From the NCBI GenBank assembly GCA_032717465.1, contig CM064713.1, positions 14,642,203-14,706,202 on the forward strand: 64,000 bases of DNA. Reading direction: 5' to 3'. Below are positions 11,113 to 22,489 of this stretch, piece by piece (position 1 is the stretch's first letter; every line of letters starts with the position of its first letter). The notes under the pieces were generated by a model that ran no database searches, was not told where the DNA came from, and worked only from the letters and a program-made list of their open reading frames with translations. Position numbers and translations under genes: made by a program. The DNA is from Coenobita brevimanus. Its lineage: Eukaryota; Arthropoda; Malacostraca; Decapoda; Coenobitidae.

Positions 11113-12600
11113 TCATTTCATTTCATTTATAAAGGCTCCAACATGATGGCCTTGGTCAACTAACAACGGCTCTCCATGCTGCTCAATCTCTGGCAGTCTC
11201 CCCATTCAGTCCCTTATCCCTGAGGTCACACTCTACGACCTTGGCCCATGTCTATTTTGGTCTGCCTCTCGCAACCCCAACCCCAATGTTTATGGTTCTC
11301 ACTTTCAGAACCCAACTGCCATCCCCATCTTCTCCACATGCCAAAACCATCTCAATCTACCCCTCCTCATCACAACACCAATACACTCAAGCCGCATCCT
11401 TCCTCTCAATTTTTCCATCATAAACTTAGTCCCCCAGGCCTCGCATCCAAAGATGCACTGCATATCCACCTAATCGACCATTTCTGTATGTCTGAGCCCA
11501 CAAACATCCTCTTCCTTTAATGCCCAGGTCTCACTACCATACAGCATTACATTAACATATGCCACATACACAGATCCCTTTGCACAGAGGGAGAGCCCTC
11601 TCAATGTCAGGAGAGGCAACAGATCCCTGAACTTCTTCCAACTACTAGCTCTAGCCACAGAGCAAGCTCCAGCCCCACCTCCAGCACACAACATGTCTCC
11701 TAAGTACCAAAAGTTTTCCACACACACACTCAATGTCAATCCTTCCACGAATGACAATTTCCACATGCTCTCCCCAACACACTGCACACATGAAATCAGT
11801 ATTATCTCGCAGTCTACCTCTAATACCACTACATCTCTTATGCACCCACTTATCACAAATGCTGCAAATGCTGGAATTACTTCCCATGCCTTTGTTGCAA
11901 ACCTCACATGGCCACTCTCTCTCTTCTTTGACATAACTGCCACCAACCCTACTGTACATACTATCACCTTTGTTTTATCTCCATTTACTCTCAAGCCTGT
12001 GTGCCCCATACCATCTCTTCACTTCCTAAATAATTTCTCTGTCTCCCTTTCCTTCTCTGCAATCAACACCAAATCATAGGCATACAATATCTCCCACAGA
12101 GTCCATTTGTAAGTCATGAAAGAGGGCTTTGAACATCATGATAAACAGTAAGAGGTTCAAGACTGACCTCGTGACACACACCAACATTCATGAAAAACTC
12201 ATCACTCTCATCTCCATTCACTCTGGGTGCTCACACCCAGGCACCTGGGTGTGAGCACCCACATACATAGCCATAACCATTCTGGTCAGCCACTTAATCC
12301 CAAGCTTTCTCATTGTCCACTTCACCACCTCCCTAGGGACTCTGTCAAAGGCCTTCTCCAGATCAACAAAAACAAAGTACAGATTCCTATTCTTTCCTAT
12401 ATAATTTTCATGAAACTGTCAAACAGAAACATGGCATCAATGGTCCCTTTATCTGGCATAAATCCAAACTGCATTATATCAATATTCACTCCTTCTCTAA
12501 TCATACCTACTAAAACTCTCTCAATTACCTTCGTTTGGTCCAAAAGTTTTATGCCACTGTAATTTCCTCTTTCCAGGGCATCACACTTTGACAGTCACAC
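11113..12600 (-). pseudogene. LINE-B, RT C-terminal region with a PHD-like zinc motif
   Basis: The minus strand shows the end of an RT (LRVNGDKTKVIVC, then WYLGDMLCAGGGA, then VMLYGSETWALKEEDV). Inserted between these is a cysteine/histidine-rich motif (CEVCNKGMGSNSSICSICD...WVHKRCSGIRG, about 11790-11900), typical of some LINE proteins. The 5' side near 12300 has KAFDRVP-like text. Two main frames (11470-12009 and 11651-11959) overlap in different phases, so the gene is frameshifted. The 3' end is the (GAAAT)n tail at 11108-11130. A second copy lies at 1173-1895. Confidence 0.8.
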
Positions 12601-12669
12601 TCTTCAGCCAGTCAACTGGGACAACACACTAATATAAAATCACATTTATCAAATCAGTAACTATGTAGC

Positions 12670-12801
12670 ATGTGTGGTGCTATGTGGGGTGAGGAGAAGA
12701 GGTAAGACAAGCTGTGGCACAAAAGAAAGCATATAGTGAGTGGATGGGAAGCAGAGCTATGGAGGAAGCTGAGAGACAGAAGAGAGATTTATATGTAGAA
12801 A
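12670..12801 (+). mobile_element. short fragment of LINE A linker region
   Basis: The translation around EVRQAVAQKKKAYSEWMGS and ERQKRDLYVE matches the segment between EEP and RT in the full LINE A copies (about 15490-15590). It has no ends or tail, so it is an old scrap. Confidence 0.7.
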
Positions 12802-13562
12802 CAGGGGCATAACTAGCTTCCAAAAGTTGGTGGGGACAATAACGATACTAGGGTTGCTAGCTGTGGCAAATGAAGCAAGCCTGTTCAGCTGGAGGGTTCA
12901 AGGAGGGTAAGCCCCTCTCCTGAAGAATATTTTTGAGATTTGACAAATTTTAGAGACATTTTTGAGGCCATATGGGATGGTTGGTCATACATTAAGGTCG
13001 AAGTATTTAAACTCACTGACTAATATAACTTATCAATGAATTGTTCATATGGCTTGATTTTCATCTAGCACATGCAAGGGAAAAAGAAGAAGAACAGCAA
13101 TATAAACATTTATCAAATGCGAAAATCAAATGAACATTTTGCACAGCTACATGATTTACAAAAGTATTGTGAAAATATAGCTTGCTGCTATCACATTAAT
13201 CTAACAGCATCACACAGTACAGTATTAGTATTTAGCAAATGTAACATGAAAATTAACTGAATATTTGCATAGCTAAATTATTTACAAAAGTAACGTGAAA
13301 AAATAGCTTGCTGCAGCCACGTTAATCAACAAGTATATCACAGCAGTATTAATACAGGCATGTCCTGATACACAGTACCCCTAGATGCACTACGCCTGTT
13401 TAGCGATGGGGGTAGAAGTACCACCACACCCCACCTAACAATGGCCTAACCCCAGTTTAACAATGGATGTAGATTTCTTTTACCAATTTTGATGCCATTT
13501 TATACTTGAATTTTGTATTTAGGTTGATTTATAAACCGTTTTTAGACTTATATTAATGTGTT
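12802..13562. other. unassigned, with a diverged direct repeat
   Basis: No gene is present. Positions about 13134-13200 and 13261-13327 are a diverged direct repeat (landmarks GATTTACAAAAGTA...ATAGCTTGCTGC). The text near 13535-13562 (TATAAACCGTTTTTAGACTT) recurs at about 19012, beyond LINE A2. Both are therefore parts of an older repeat, into which the later elements jumped. Confidence 0.5.
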
Positions 13563-13566
13563 TTAA

Positions 13567-14195
13567 CCCCTTACCCAGGGATACGGCTGGACCGAGCCAT
13601 GACCCTCCCACAGGGATAGCAGGAAATCTAGACAATACACGATAAATTAGCTACTCCCAGGTCAATGGAAGTATCACTTAGCCTTTTCCCTTTTGTTTTA
13701 TATATATATATTTTTAGTATGAGAATAGGTCATAAGAGACATTTCAATGGGAAATGAACAGGGAAAAGTACGACCAAGTGCACGTGGGGTGTTGCCAGGT
13801 GATAAATTAGCTACTTCATGTCCAATTGCAGTATATATTTTTCAGTATGAGAATAGGGCATAGGGCATATTTCAATGGAAAAAGCGAATGGAAAAAACCT
13901 GCTGCGAGTTGCGTTGCGTGGCCAGGCTGTAGCTAGGTGGGGGAGGGGGTAAGGGAGGGGAGGTGGGGAGGCAAGGCAAACACAGAAAAATGGCTACATT
14001 GGTAACAATGCATGCGAGTGTTAGCGGTATTAACAGAACTGCCTATAGCTACATACTGGCAGTACTGACAGATGATACAAGACTGCACTTGAAAGCCCGG
14101 GCAATTTTAAAAATCTCTGGATCACAGAAGCGATGCCCCGTGGTATGATACTTATGTAACAAGTGTCACTGTAGTGACGGCCCGTGGGTAAGGGG
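13567..14195. mobile_element. TTAA MITE (piggyBac-type), 629 bp
   Basis: TTAA flanks both sides (13563-13566 and 14196-14199). The ends are a clear inverted repeat: CCCCTTACCCAGGGATACGG on the left and CCCCTTACCCACGGGCCGTC on the right, read inward. The interior has two diverged direct repeats of about 155 bp (about 13655-13790 and 13800-13900, both with GATAAATTAGCTACT...AGTATGAGAATAGG). There is no transposase. Confidence 0.85.
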
Positions 14196-14471
14196 TTAAT
14201 CATAGGTGGGGTGCACATTGTCATTTTGGGGTACAGTTTACTAAGTTTCATATTTCCAGACTTAAATCTGACAATTTACCCCCCCTGGGGGTAGGGTTTT
14301 TTTTCAAGAATACTCCCCCAGTATCCCTGCTTGTCGTAAAAGGCGACTAAAAGGGTTGGTGGAGGGTTAGTGCCCCTCCCCGGAAAACAACTAACTAAAA
14401 AAACAAACAAGAAGCCTCGGACAAGGACTGACCAAACGATGACGACCCAGGACCGGACAAAGGACTTGGTA

Positions 14472-15630
14472 ATGGCTACATGGAATGTAAAAGGAGCGAA
14501 TGATGAGGTGAAAGAGAGAGAGATTGTCCAGGTGCTTGAGGGTGCGAAAGTGGATGTATGTGGAATAACTGAAACAAAATGGAGTGGAGAAAGTGTGAGA
14601 GAATGGGAGTATGGATGGGGTATATGTGCAGGAATAGGTGAGAATGAGAGGGCAAAGGAAGGAGTATGTATAGTTGTGAGTAAAAGATGGAAGAAGAGCA
14701 TAAGACAGTATGGATCGGTTGGGTCAAGGATTGTGTGGGTAAAGTTGAAAGTTGGAATACAAATGTGGGCGATTGTGTGTGTGTATGTGCCAACGCAAGA
14801 TCGTGCTAGAAGAGTGAGAGTTCTGGACAAATGTAGAAGTGTGCATGGAAAAGTTTGGATGGAATGAGAGAGTGTTTTTGATTGGTGATATGAATGGTAA
14901 AGTTGGGAATGTGAAGGTGGATGGAATAGCTGGTGAGTGGGGTGTGCCTGAGGAGATAGATGAGAATGGGAGTGCGTTAGTGGACATTTGTGCTGGGAGG
15001 GGGTTGGTGATAGCCAATACCCTCTTCAGGCATAAAATGATCCACAGGTATACATGGCGAGTGATGAGAAGGGTGGGTGGTGAACTGAATGAAAGGAAGG
15101 CAATGATTGATTATGTGTGTGTGGATGAAAGGATGTGAAGATGTGTAATGGATGAAAGAGCTTATACAGGTTGGGGGAGTGGACTTTCTGACCACTACTT
15201 GGTGGTGGCCAGAATTAGGATTCAAGTAAGATGGAGGAATAGAAGAAGGGAAAGATGAGAGGAAGGAGTAGTTGCAAGGAGAGTGGAAAGGTTACAAGAG
15301 GATGAGAAAAAGGCAGAGTATAAGAGAGAAGTGGAGGAACGATTGGGCAAATATGAATTGGAGCAGATGGGAGACGTGGAAGGTGTGTGTAGGATATTTA
15401 CAGAAGAAATATGTGCAGCATGTGATGTGGTGTGTGGAAGGAAGAGAAGACGGAGGGGGGTGCAAGGAACAGCGTGGTGGACTGAAGAGGTGAGACAGGC
15501 TGTGGCGCAAAAGAAGAAAGCATACAATGAATGGATGAGATATAGGGGCGTGGAAGAAGTTGAGAGGCGGAAGAAAGAGTTATTATGTAGAAAGAAAGAG
15601 AGAGGTGAAAAGATTAGCAAGAGAGAGTAA
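14472..15630 (+). pseudogene. LINE A2 endonuclease (EEP) and linker, frameshifted
   Basis: AP-endonuclease-like domain that would nick target DNA for target-primed reverse transcription. Motifs seen are WNVKG, the catalytic E in ITETKWSG, GDMNG, DYVCV and SDHYLVVARI. A 5-base loss near 14815 relative to copy A8 shifts the frame, and stop codons occur near 15136 and 15256. The linker (AWWTEEVRQAVAQKKKAYNEW) matches other RTE-like elements. Confidence 0.85.
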
Positions 15631-16167
15631 GAAGAGAGTGGATGAGGAATTTGGAAGGAATTTGGTGTAAAGTGGAGGGACTGTAAGAAAATGTTCTGGA
15701 AAGAGGTGAAAAGAGTAAGACAGGGTGGAAGTGAAGTTAGCAGGGGAGTGAAAGATAAAAATGGTTGATTACTAGTGGAGAAGGGAGAAAAAGTGAGCAG
15801 ATGGAGAGAACACTTTAAGGAATTGTTGAACACAGAGGATGGAAGTAATGCGAGTATAAGTGGCTGGGGAATGGCTGGGAGAAGGAGGGAGGTGAGAAGA
15901 CAGGAAGAAATCAGTAGGATAGAAGTTGTGGAAGCAATGAAGAAAGTTAAATCGGGGAAAGCCCCAGGAATTGATGGAGTGTGTGGTGAAATGCTGAAGT
16001 ATGGGGGAGAGATAGTAGTAGAATGGATGTGGAAGATGTGCAGATTGGCCTGGGAGGAAGGTAGAGTCCCGGAGGATTGGAAGTCAGGTATAATTATTCC
16101 CTTGTACAAAGGAAATGGGGAAAAAGAAGTGTGTGGTAATCATAGGGGCATTTGTCTTCTTAGTATA

Positions 16168-17553
16168 CAGTGCTCGTCAGAAGTATGGAGCGCCCTGCGT
16201 CCCTCCTGAGAAACAAACCTTTCAACATTGAAAAAACATATAAATAATGCATTTTATTTACCTTTAGTGCTTCGTAGGGTAGCCTTTACGTTTCTTCACG
16301 GACCTGAGACGTCTTGGAAGTGAAAGGGCGAGGCTCCTGAGGTGCTGGAGCGGTATTTTGTCCCAGGAGTCACGAATGGCGGCTTCCAGCTTAGGCAGAG
16401 AGCTCACGTCCTTCCCTTGGAGACTCTTCTTTACGAGGTACCAGAGGTTTTCAATCGCGCTGAGGTCTGGGCTATTTCCTGGCCAGTCTGTCATGAATGA
16501 TACCTCGCAGTCACGAAGCCAATTGGTGACAGATTTGGCCTTGTGAGCAGGTGCACCGTCCTGCTGAAACACTCGTGCACCTGTTAGCTCGAAGGAGTCT
16601 GGTAAATGATCACACAGAAGCTCCAGGTAAACATCCTGATTCACTCTGAGGTTCTTGGGAAGTACAACAAGCTTCCCCAAACCCTTCCCTGAGAAACAAC
16701 CCCATACCATGAGTGAATCAGGATGTTTAACTGTGCTTTCTACATACCGTGGGTCAAGTGGGTCACTACCTTTGCATGCTCCTCTGTTACAGGTAACACT
16801 AAATGTTGCCTCATCAGACCACAACACTGACAACCATTGCTCCTCACCCCAGTTTAGATATTTATTAGCAAAGGCAAGCCTACGAATTCTCTGGCTGCTA
16901 GAGAGAAGAGGCTTTTTCACAGGCCTGTGACTTGTGTAACCAAGCTCATGCACCCTACGAGACACTGTTCTCACTGACACCTCACCAAACACTTCTGGGT
17001 TGCTCTCCTTAATTTTCCTTGCACTCACACGAGGATTAAACTCCACTGCACGTTTTAAAACATTAACAGACCTTGGGGAAGTTTTCCTAGGCCTACCAGA
17101 CCTCGGTTTCTTTGTGGGAACTTCACCACTGTTTTCCTCCCGAAACTGCGCACACCAACGACGCACTGTCGATCGTGCCACACCAACCAATTCACTAATT
17201 TCCTTTGTCTGGTGGCCTGCCTCCTTTAGAGCAATGATCTGGGATATGATTTCACTTGATAGTTCACAGGTAGGTGCCATAACAAAGTTTTAAAGGCCAA
17301 AACACTGCGGGACACTCAGTAAAAAATGGCGCAATTTGAGAGGGACACTCGGCGGAGTTCCTCTCTCTCAGGCAGCCCGTGGGCGACTGAGGCAGGAACC
17401 AACCAGCGTGTCGGAAGGCCTCAGGCTACCGTGACGTCATGCTCGGAGCTCAAACTTGTGGCTCAATTCTTACCACCAAAAATGGGTGATTCTTTTTGGG
17501 CCATAAGTATTGCGCGCCTGGCGGACAACGCTGAATACTTCTGACGAGTACTG
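16168..17553 (-). mobile_element. Tc1/mariner-type transposon T1
   Basis: A 1386-bp element flanked by TA (16166-16167 and 17554-17555), with inverted ends CAGTGCTCGTCAGAAGTA and CAGTACTCGTCAGAAGTA (read inward). It sits in the RT of LINE A2: the LINE text TTAGTATA before it and ATATGAAAAGTGTATGG after it join to match the other copies. It carries one intact gene and is nearly identical to T2 at 54532-55906. This suggests recent movement. Confidence 0.95.
16264..17280 (-). CDS. Tc1-like transposase, intact, DD35E
   Basis: 338 residues, the usual Tc1 length. It would bind the element's inverted repeats in the nucleus and catalyse cut-and-paste transposition into TA sites. Two N-terminal helix-turn-helix units are visible (residues about 8-45, SEIISQIIALKEAGHQTKEI; and about 83-115, VSARKIKES...VRTVSRRVHEL), separated by a GRPRK motif (about 62-66). 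The DDE catalytic residues are D in LWSDEATF (about 155), D in VFQQDGAPAH (about 246) and E in DLSAIENLW. I count 35 residues between the last two, so spacing is DD35E rather than the classical DD34E. The start is the ATG of MAPTCELSSEI, just inside the right inverted repeat. No stop or frameshift is seen. Confidence 0.93.
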   Translation of the reverse strand: MAPTCELSSEIISQIIALKEAGHQTKEISELVGVARSTVRRWCAQFREENSGEVPTKKPRSGRPRKTSPRSVNVLKRAVEFNPRVSARKIKESNPEVFGEVSVRTVSRRVHELGYTSHRPVKKPLLSSSQRIRRLAFANKYLNWGEEQWLSVLWSDEATFSVTCNRGACKGSDPLDPRYVESTVKHPDSLMVWGCFSGKGLGKLVVLPKNLRVNQDVYLELLCDHLPDSFELTGARVFQQDGAPAHKAKSVTNWLRDCEVSFMTDWPGNSPDLSAIENLWYLVKKSLQGKDVSSLPKLEAAIRDSWDKIPLQHLRSLALSLPRRLRSVKKRKGYPTKH

Positions 17554-17635
17554 TAATATGAAAAGTGTATGGTAGGATACTTATTGACAGAGTTAGAGAC
17601 AGAACAGAGAAATTAGTTGGAGAAGAACAGGGAGG

Positions 17636-17905
17636 CTTTAGGAAGGGAAGAGGTTGTGTAGATCAGATATTCAGTCTTAGATCTTTAGTGGAAAAGTTTC
17701 TAGAGAAGGTAAAGAAGTTGTATGCGGCTTTCATGGATTTGGAGAAAGCATATGACAGGATGGATAGATGCTTTAGGAAGGGAAGAGGTTGTGTAGATCA
17801 GATATTCAGTCTTAGATCTTTAGTGGAAAAGTTTCTAGAGAAGGTAAAGAAGTTGTATGCGGCTTTCATGGATTTGGAGAAAGCATATGACAGGATGGAT
17901 AGACA
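17636..17905 (+). repeat. in-frame 135-bp tandem duplication inside the RT
   Basis: Two adjacent copies (17636-17770 and 17771-17905) read the same in every base I compared. Each encodes FRKGRGCVDQIF...LEKAYDRMDR, 45 residues, so RT motif A and its catalytic Asp occur twice. No other LINE A copy in the window shows it. It is either a very recent event or an assembly artefact. Confidence 0.9.
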
Positions 17906-19503
17906 AGGATTGTGGAAAGTGTTAAGAATATATGGAGCAGATGGGAAGTTGTTGAATGCTGTGAAGAGTATGTATGATGGTGCGAAGGCTGCAGTGCGTG
18001 TGGATGGTGAACTAAGTGAATTTTTCTCTTTGAAAGTTGGGTTGAAACAGGGATGTGTCATTTCTCCATGGTTGTTCAATCTGTTCATGGATGGGGTAAT
18101 AAAAGAGGTACAAGGTAGGGTAGTGGATGTTGGAGTGGCCCTGGTGAGAGAGGATAGTGTTTGGAAACTCCCTGTACTGTTGTTTGCAGATGATACTGTG
18201 TTATTGAGTGAAGACGAAGGGGAGCTGCAAGGCTTGGTGGATGAGTTTGGAAGAGTGTGTAAGAAACGGAATCTAAAGGTGAATGTAGGGAAGAGTAAAG
18301 TGATGGTCTTTGAGAGAGGTGAAGTCAGTGAATCTACAGCGAGGCTGGATGGTGAGGAATTGGAAAATGTAAGTACGTTTAAGTACTTGGGTAGTGTGAT
18401 GAGTAAGGATGGAGGTTTGGAGGGTGAAGTGCTTGAAAGGGTACAGCAGGGAAGAAAGGTTGCTGGTTCTCTGAAAGCAGTGATAAGAAACAGGGAAGTG
18501 AGCATGGAAGTGAAAAAGTTACTACATGACAGTATTGTGATACCAACTCTAACGTATGGAAGTGAAGCTTGGACATTGTTGGAAGGACACAAGTCAAGAG
18601 TGAGAGCAGTGGAAATGAGTTATTTAAGAGGAGCCTGTGGAGTCACATGGAGAGACAGGCTGACGAATGAGGATATAAAGGAGCATTGTGGTGTGGATGT
18701 GGATGTGATAGGAGGCGTTATGAGGAACACACTGAGGTGGTTTGGCCATGTGGAGAGGATGGAGGGTGAAGGACTGACGAAGAGAGTGTATGTGAGTGAG
18801 GTGGAGGGGGGAAGAGGGAGGGGGAGGCCAAGGATGAGATGGAGGGATGGGATGGAGAGGTATATGAGAGAGGGGGGTGTGATTTGGGAGCAGGGCAGTG
18901 AAATGGCGGAGGACAGGGCGACTTGGAGGCGATTTGTTTGTGGCCACCCCAAATGGGATTGATGCGACTGGCAATAGATAGATAGATAGATAGTTTTTTG
19001 GGTTTGGGTGAGTTATAAACTGCTTTTAGGCTTAGTTAAGCTTGTTTTAAAGCTATTTGAGGGTTTAGGTGAGCTAGAAACTTGTTTTTGGACTCATTTG
19101 GATGGGTTTAGGACTTGGTTGGAGAGGAAACCAAAGGCTAAAAAAATGCATCGCTATACAGTAATCTCTGTAATGTCCAGATACCCAATACCCAGACACC
19201 TCAATGTCCGGACATTTTTGGCCTGGACCTTCGGACCCCCCCCCCCCCCCCAAAAAAAAAAAAAACAAACGACATTTTCGTTCAGCCGTATTTTGAACCT
19301 GGCACGCGGCACCGACCAGCTGTGTTTTGCTGTGTATTTCCGCCGACATCCACCAGGGCGATGCTGCCTCCTCCCCATTTTCCACTTACCCATCGTTGTT
19401 AGAACACGCTCGTCACCATGGCCACCCTCGTGCTCACTTTTGTGGTGGTGCCCTACCTCCTGCAGTCCCTATTGTTCCTCTGCTGTCTCTTACTCGTGTG
19501 TGT

Positions 19504-21227
19504 GATGATCGCCCTGTCACCCGAGAAGAGGAAACGAGTGGTTCTGACTCTGGAGAGGAGAGGGAGATATTGGAGAAGCTGGACCCAGGATGGCCAACGT
19601 CTTGCATCCTCCGAAAATTCAACCTGGCCCACTCTACCTTGTTTGATATCAAGAAATCCCAGGACAAACTCACCTAGTACACAGCTGACTTTGCATCGAA
19701 TACCAAACACAACGTGCAGAGGAAGGTTATGTACCCTCCCAGGTTTGCAGAAATCAACCACTCCATGCTGATTTGGTATCGACAACCTGCTGCTGCTGTG
19801 CTGGTCCATGGTACGGAGTTGAAAGCTGCCACCGAGAAGTTCACCAGGCTACACAACACCCGAAACTTCAAGGCATCCGAGGGTTGGCTCTTTGCTTTCA
19901 AGTTGCGACATGGACTTACCAACTGTATGGCCCATGGCGAAGCTCTGGATGCCAACGAGGAAGGAGTATAGGAATTTCGGCAGAAGGTGAAGGGCTTGAT
20001 CAACAGGGAAGGCCTTCACTCTTGGCCAGGTCTACAACACTGATGAAATTAGTCTATTCTGACGCTCACTGCCAATTAACATTCTAGCAGAGAAGATGGA
20101 GAAGCGTGTACCTCGCCGCAAGCTCTTGAAGCAACATATATCTGCTTTGTGTTGTGCCAATGCTAATGGCATGCAGCAGCTCAAGCCCATTATTGTTGGC
20201 TGTGCAAAGAAGCCTTGGTGCCTATGTGGGGTGATGGATGTCCTTCTTATAGTGTGGTACCATTCTGTGAAGGCTTGGTTCACAGCCAAGATCTTCAAAG
20301 ACTGGTTTCACCAGCACTTCATCAAGGAAGTCATCCATTACCAGACGAACACACTGGGAATCCTGCGCGACCAGGCAAAGGCCCTCCTTCTCTTGGACAA
20401 TGTACCTGCACATCCGTCCAACAGGGAGTTGGTGGCTGAGAATGGCCACAATAGGTGCTTGTTTTTTGCCACCTAATACGACTGTTCTCATCCAACCAAT
20501 GGAACAAGGACTGATCGTGGAAACAAAGAGGCTGTACCGTCAGAAGATCCTGGACGAGGTGATGATTGTTCCCGAGGACAAGGACGAGTGCAGGGAGGGA
20601 CAAGACACGCGAGGCCAGCGGACTGTGGAAAACCTTCACTGCGACAGCATCAAGTAAGCCAGCTACAACTGGGCTAGTGGATGGAGAGAAGTCTCTGTCA
20701 AGACTCTGGAAAGTGGTTGGTCTCGTCTGCTTCTTGGAGCTGATGTGGTGCACAACTTTCCTGGTTCTGACATGGATGACTTCCATGCGCGTCTTCGTGC
20801 AGCTGGCGATGAGGTGGATGTGGATGAAATGCGTGAGTGGTTAGATGATGACGAGGGCGATCCTGGGTATCAGATCATGTCTGATATCGAGATTGCATCT
20901 TCAGTTGCAGGTACAAGTACCCAGCTTGAAGATTCCGACGAGGACAATGAGGATGATGAGGACTCCTCTCAGCGTGCCACTACTGCAGCCAACCCCAAGC
21001 TGAGCGCACTCCGGAAGCATGTTGAGTTTGTTCTTGACTACCTAGAACACCTGGACTGTGACATGGAGATGAGGCCCCTGGGACTTGTTGAGGAAGTGCG
21101 TGCTTTTAGGCAGCGCTTCATCATTCACGAGAATTGCCATTCCTTATGTCAATCAACCACTGACAGTTTCTTCAGGCCCGTGACCCCCACTGTGCCCAGC
21201 CCTGGCTCCACACCATTGCCTCCCTAA
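19504..21227 (+). pseudogene. Tigger/jerky-type transposase, decayed (P2)
   Basis: Starts at MIALSPEKRKRVVLTLE and continues through changing frames: helix-turn-helix (about 19540-19670, CILRKFNLAHSTLFDIKK), second DNA-binding unit (WLFAFKLRHGLTN), then DDE domain: VYNTDEISLF (D kept, followed by a stop), LLLLDNVPAH (D kept) and IQPMEQG, where the third Asp seen in P3 and P4 is Glu. An acidic tail and TDSFFRPVTP follow. At least three stops and two frameshifts make it non-functional. Confidence 0.88.
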
Positions 21228-21472
21228 GACAAGCCTTCCACCTCTGAGCCACAGCCCAGCCTATCGGCCACGGTGGAGTCGCCACTGGCCATGAGTTTCC
21301 GGCTATCTTCAGAGTTGTCTGCAGTGGGTAGTCCATCACCACGTCCCAGTGATGCACCCCTCGGACACCTGCAACACCTACTCTCGGACTCTGACAGTGA
21401 AGAAACAGCAAAACCTCATCACTAGACCATACGGGAATTTACAGTGTTGTGCAGTGTAAAGAACATAATGTG

Positions 21473-21713
21473 CATTCATTCATTCATTCATTGCCAGACG
21501 CCATGTATCCCACATGGGGTGGCCAAGGGCTTAGAGTTAATTGTTTTACAGGGAGGGGCACTAAATCCTCCACCAACCTCACTTGACACGTAGGGATGCC
21601 AACAGCATCTGGGTGTTCCCAGGCGGTCACCCATCCAAGTACTAACCAGACCCAACGTTGCTTAACTTCGCTGATCGGACGGGAAGCGGTGTACTAAACG
21701 TGGTATGGCCGTT
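21473..21713 (-). mobile_element. 5S-rRNA-derived SINE copy S2
   Basis: Minus-strand copy: 5S head at 21713-21594 (starting AACGGCCATACCACG, only about 3 bases short of the 5S start), LINE-A leader-like middle, LINE-A 3'-like tail and (GAAT)n at 21473-21492. It is inserted in the 3' UTR of P2. I see no clear target-site duplication. Confidence 0.9.
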
Positions 21714-22366
21714 AAGAAATTAGAGTTCAGAGTGCAAAGGCTTAAGTGCAGAGTGCTACTGTACAGTGCAGAGTGCAAGAGCAAGTAAGAAAAGAATGAT
21801 CAGTGTTAAGAAATTAGAATTCAGAGTGCAAAGATTTAAGTTCAGAGTGCAACATTGGTGAATTTCAAGTGTAACGCAACTAAGAAAGGAATGTGCGGTG
21901 TTAAGAAATTAGAATTCAGATTGCAAAGGATTAAGTGCAGTGCAACACTGGATTACTGTAGGTGCTTCAGATGCACCTTCTTACTGTCAGAGTCTGAGAG
22001 GAGGCGGGTTATTCTTTGCGACGGCCACACACGTGTTGTAAGTACCCTGGATACTGCTAAATAATTTTCATACTCAATCTAAATCCTCATCTCTGGTTCC
22101 TTTTCATTTATTTCATGCTTTCTGTCCCTTATTTGTGTGAACAGGGTCTTCAATAGGTGCTGTACATGTCCGGTAGAGAGTTATGTATGTGGTTTTGAGT
22201 CAGGCTGTGTCAAGGTCCATAAGTACCTGTCCAGGAGGTATTTTCCAAATTTCAGGACAAACCCAATTTCCGGGCATGCCCGTGGCTCTTTTACATCAGA
22301 TATTAGAGGGATTACTTTTACATGTTAAATCTACCCTGACATACCATACCCTGCCTAGCGATGGGT

Positions 22367-22480
22367 TTTTACTTTTTTTTTTTTTATGCGAGGAAGAAGG
22401 AACCAAAGGCCACGAGCCCGCAATAACACTTCCCTCCAAGAGAAAAACAAAATACAATAAAGAGCCAAATTCAACCAACT
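22367..22480 (-). mobile_element. jockey-like LINE 3' UTR remnant J2
   Basis: Reads on the minus strand TTGAATTTGGCTCTTTATTG...TTGCGGGCTCGTGGCCTTTG and ends in an A-run. It is closely parallel to the 3' end of J1 at 10690-10805. A severely 5'-truncated insertion. Confidence 0.8.
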
Positions 22481-22489
22481 GCACTGTTA

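Larger units (their letters stand above)
15775..18962 (+). pseudogene. LINE A2 reverse transcriptase, split by Tc1
   Basis: Non-LTR RT that would copy LINE RNA at the nicked target. The N-terminal part (15775-16165) has SRWREHFKELLN, KVKSGKAPGIDG and WKSGIIIPLYKG. The rest (17565-18962) has EEQGGFRKGRGCVDQIF, motif A FMDLEKAYDRMDR, VGLKQGCVISPWLF, motif C LLFADDTVLLSEDE, and the C-terminal RWFGHVERM region. In A2, 45 residues including motif A are duplicated in frame (17636-17905). Apart from the Tc1 insertion and the upstream TGA this RT frame is open. Confidence 0.88.
14312..18988 (+). mobile_element. RTE-like LINE copy A2, full length, interrupted by Tc1
   Basis: About 3.3 kb of LINE once the Tc1 insertion (16168-17553) is removed. 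The leader at 14312-14400 (CCCTGCTTGTCGTAAAAGGC...GGTTGGTGGAGGGTTAGTGC) matches the middle of the 5S-SINE. The EEP domain spans 14472-15240 (TWNVKGAND, ITETKW, LIGDMNGKVG, SDHYLVV). A basic linker follows, then RT from 15775 (KAPGIDG, LYKGNGEKEV; after the Tc1, FMDLEKAYD and LFADDTVLL) and a C-terminal domain (RWFGHVERM, GRGRPRMRWRDG). The tail is (GATA)n. Small size, one EEP-RT unit and a tetranucleotide tail suggest the RTE clade. It carries frameshifts in the EEP part and a TGA before the RT. Confidence 0.9.
19159..22317 (+). mobile_element. Tigger-like transposon P2
   Basis: The left end (CAGTAATCTCTGTAATGTCC) follows a TA at 19157-19158. The right end near 22317 reads inward as AGTAATCCCTCTAATATCTG. 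The interior encodes the same transposase as P1, P3 and P4, and a 5S-SINE sits at 21473-21713. It is older than P3 and P4: many stops and frameshifts. Confidence 0.85.
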
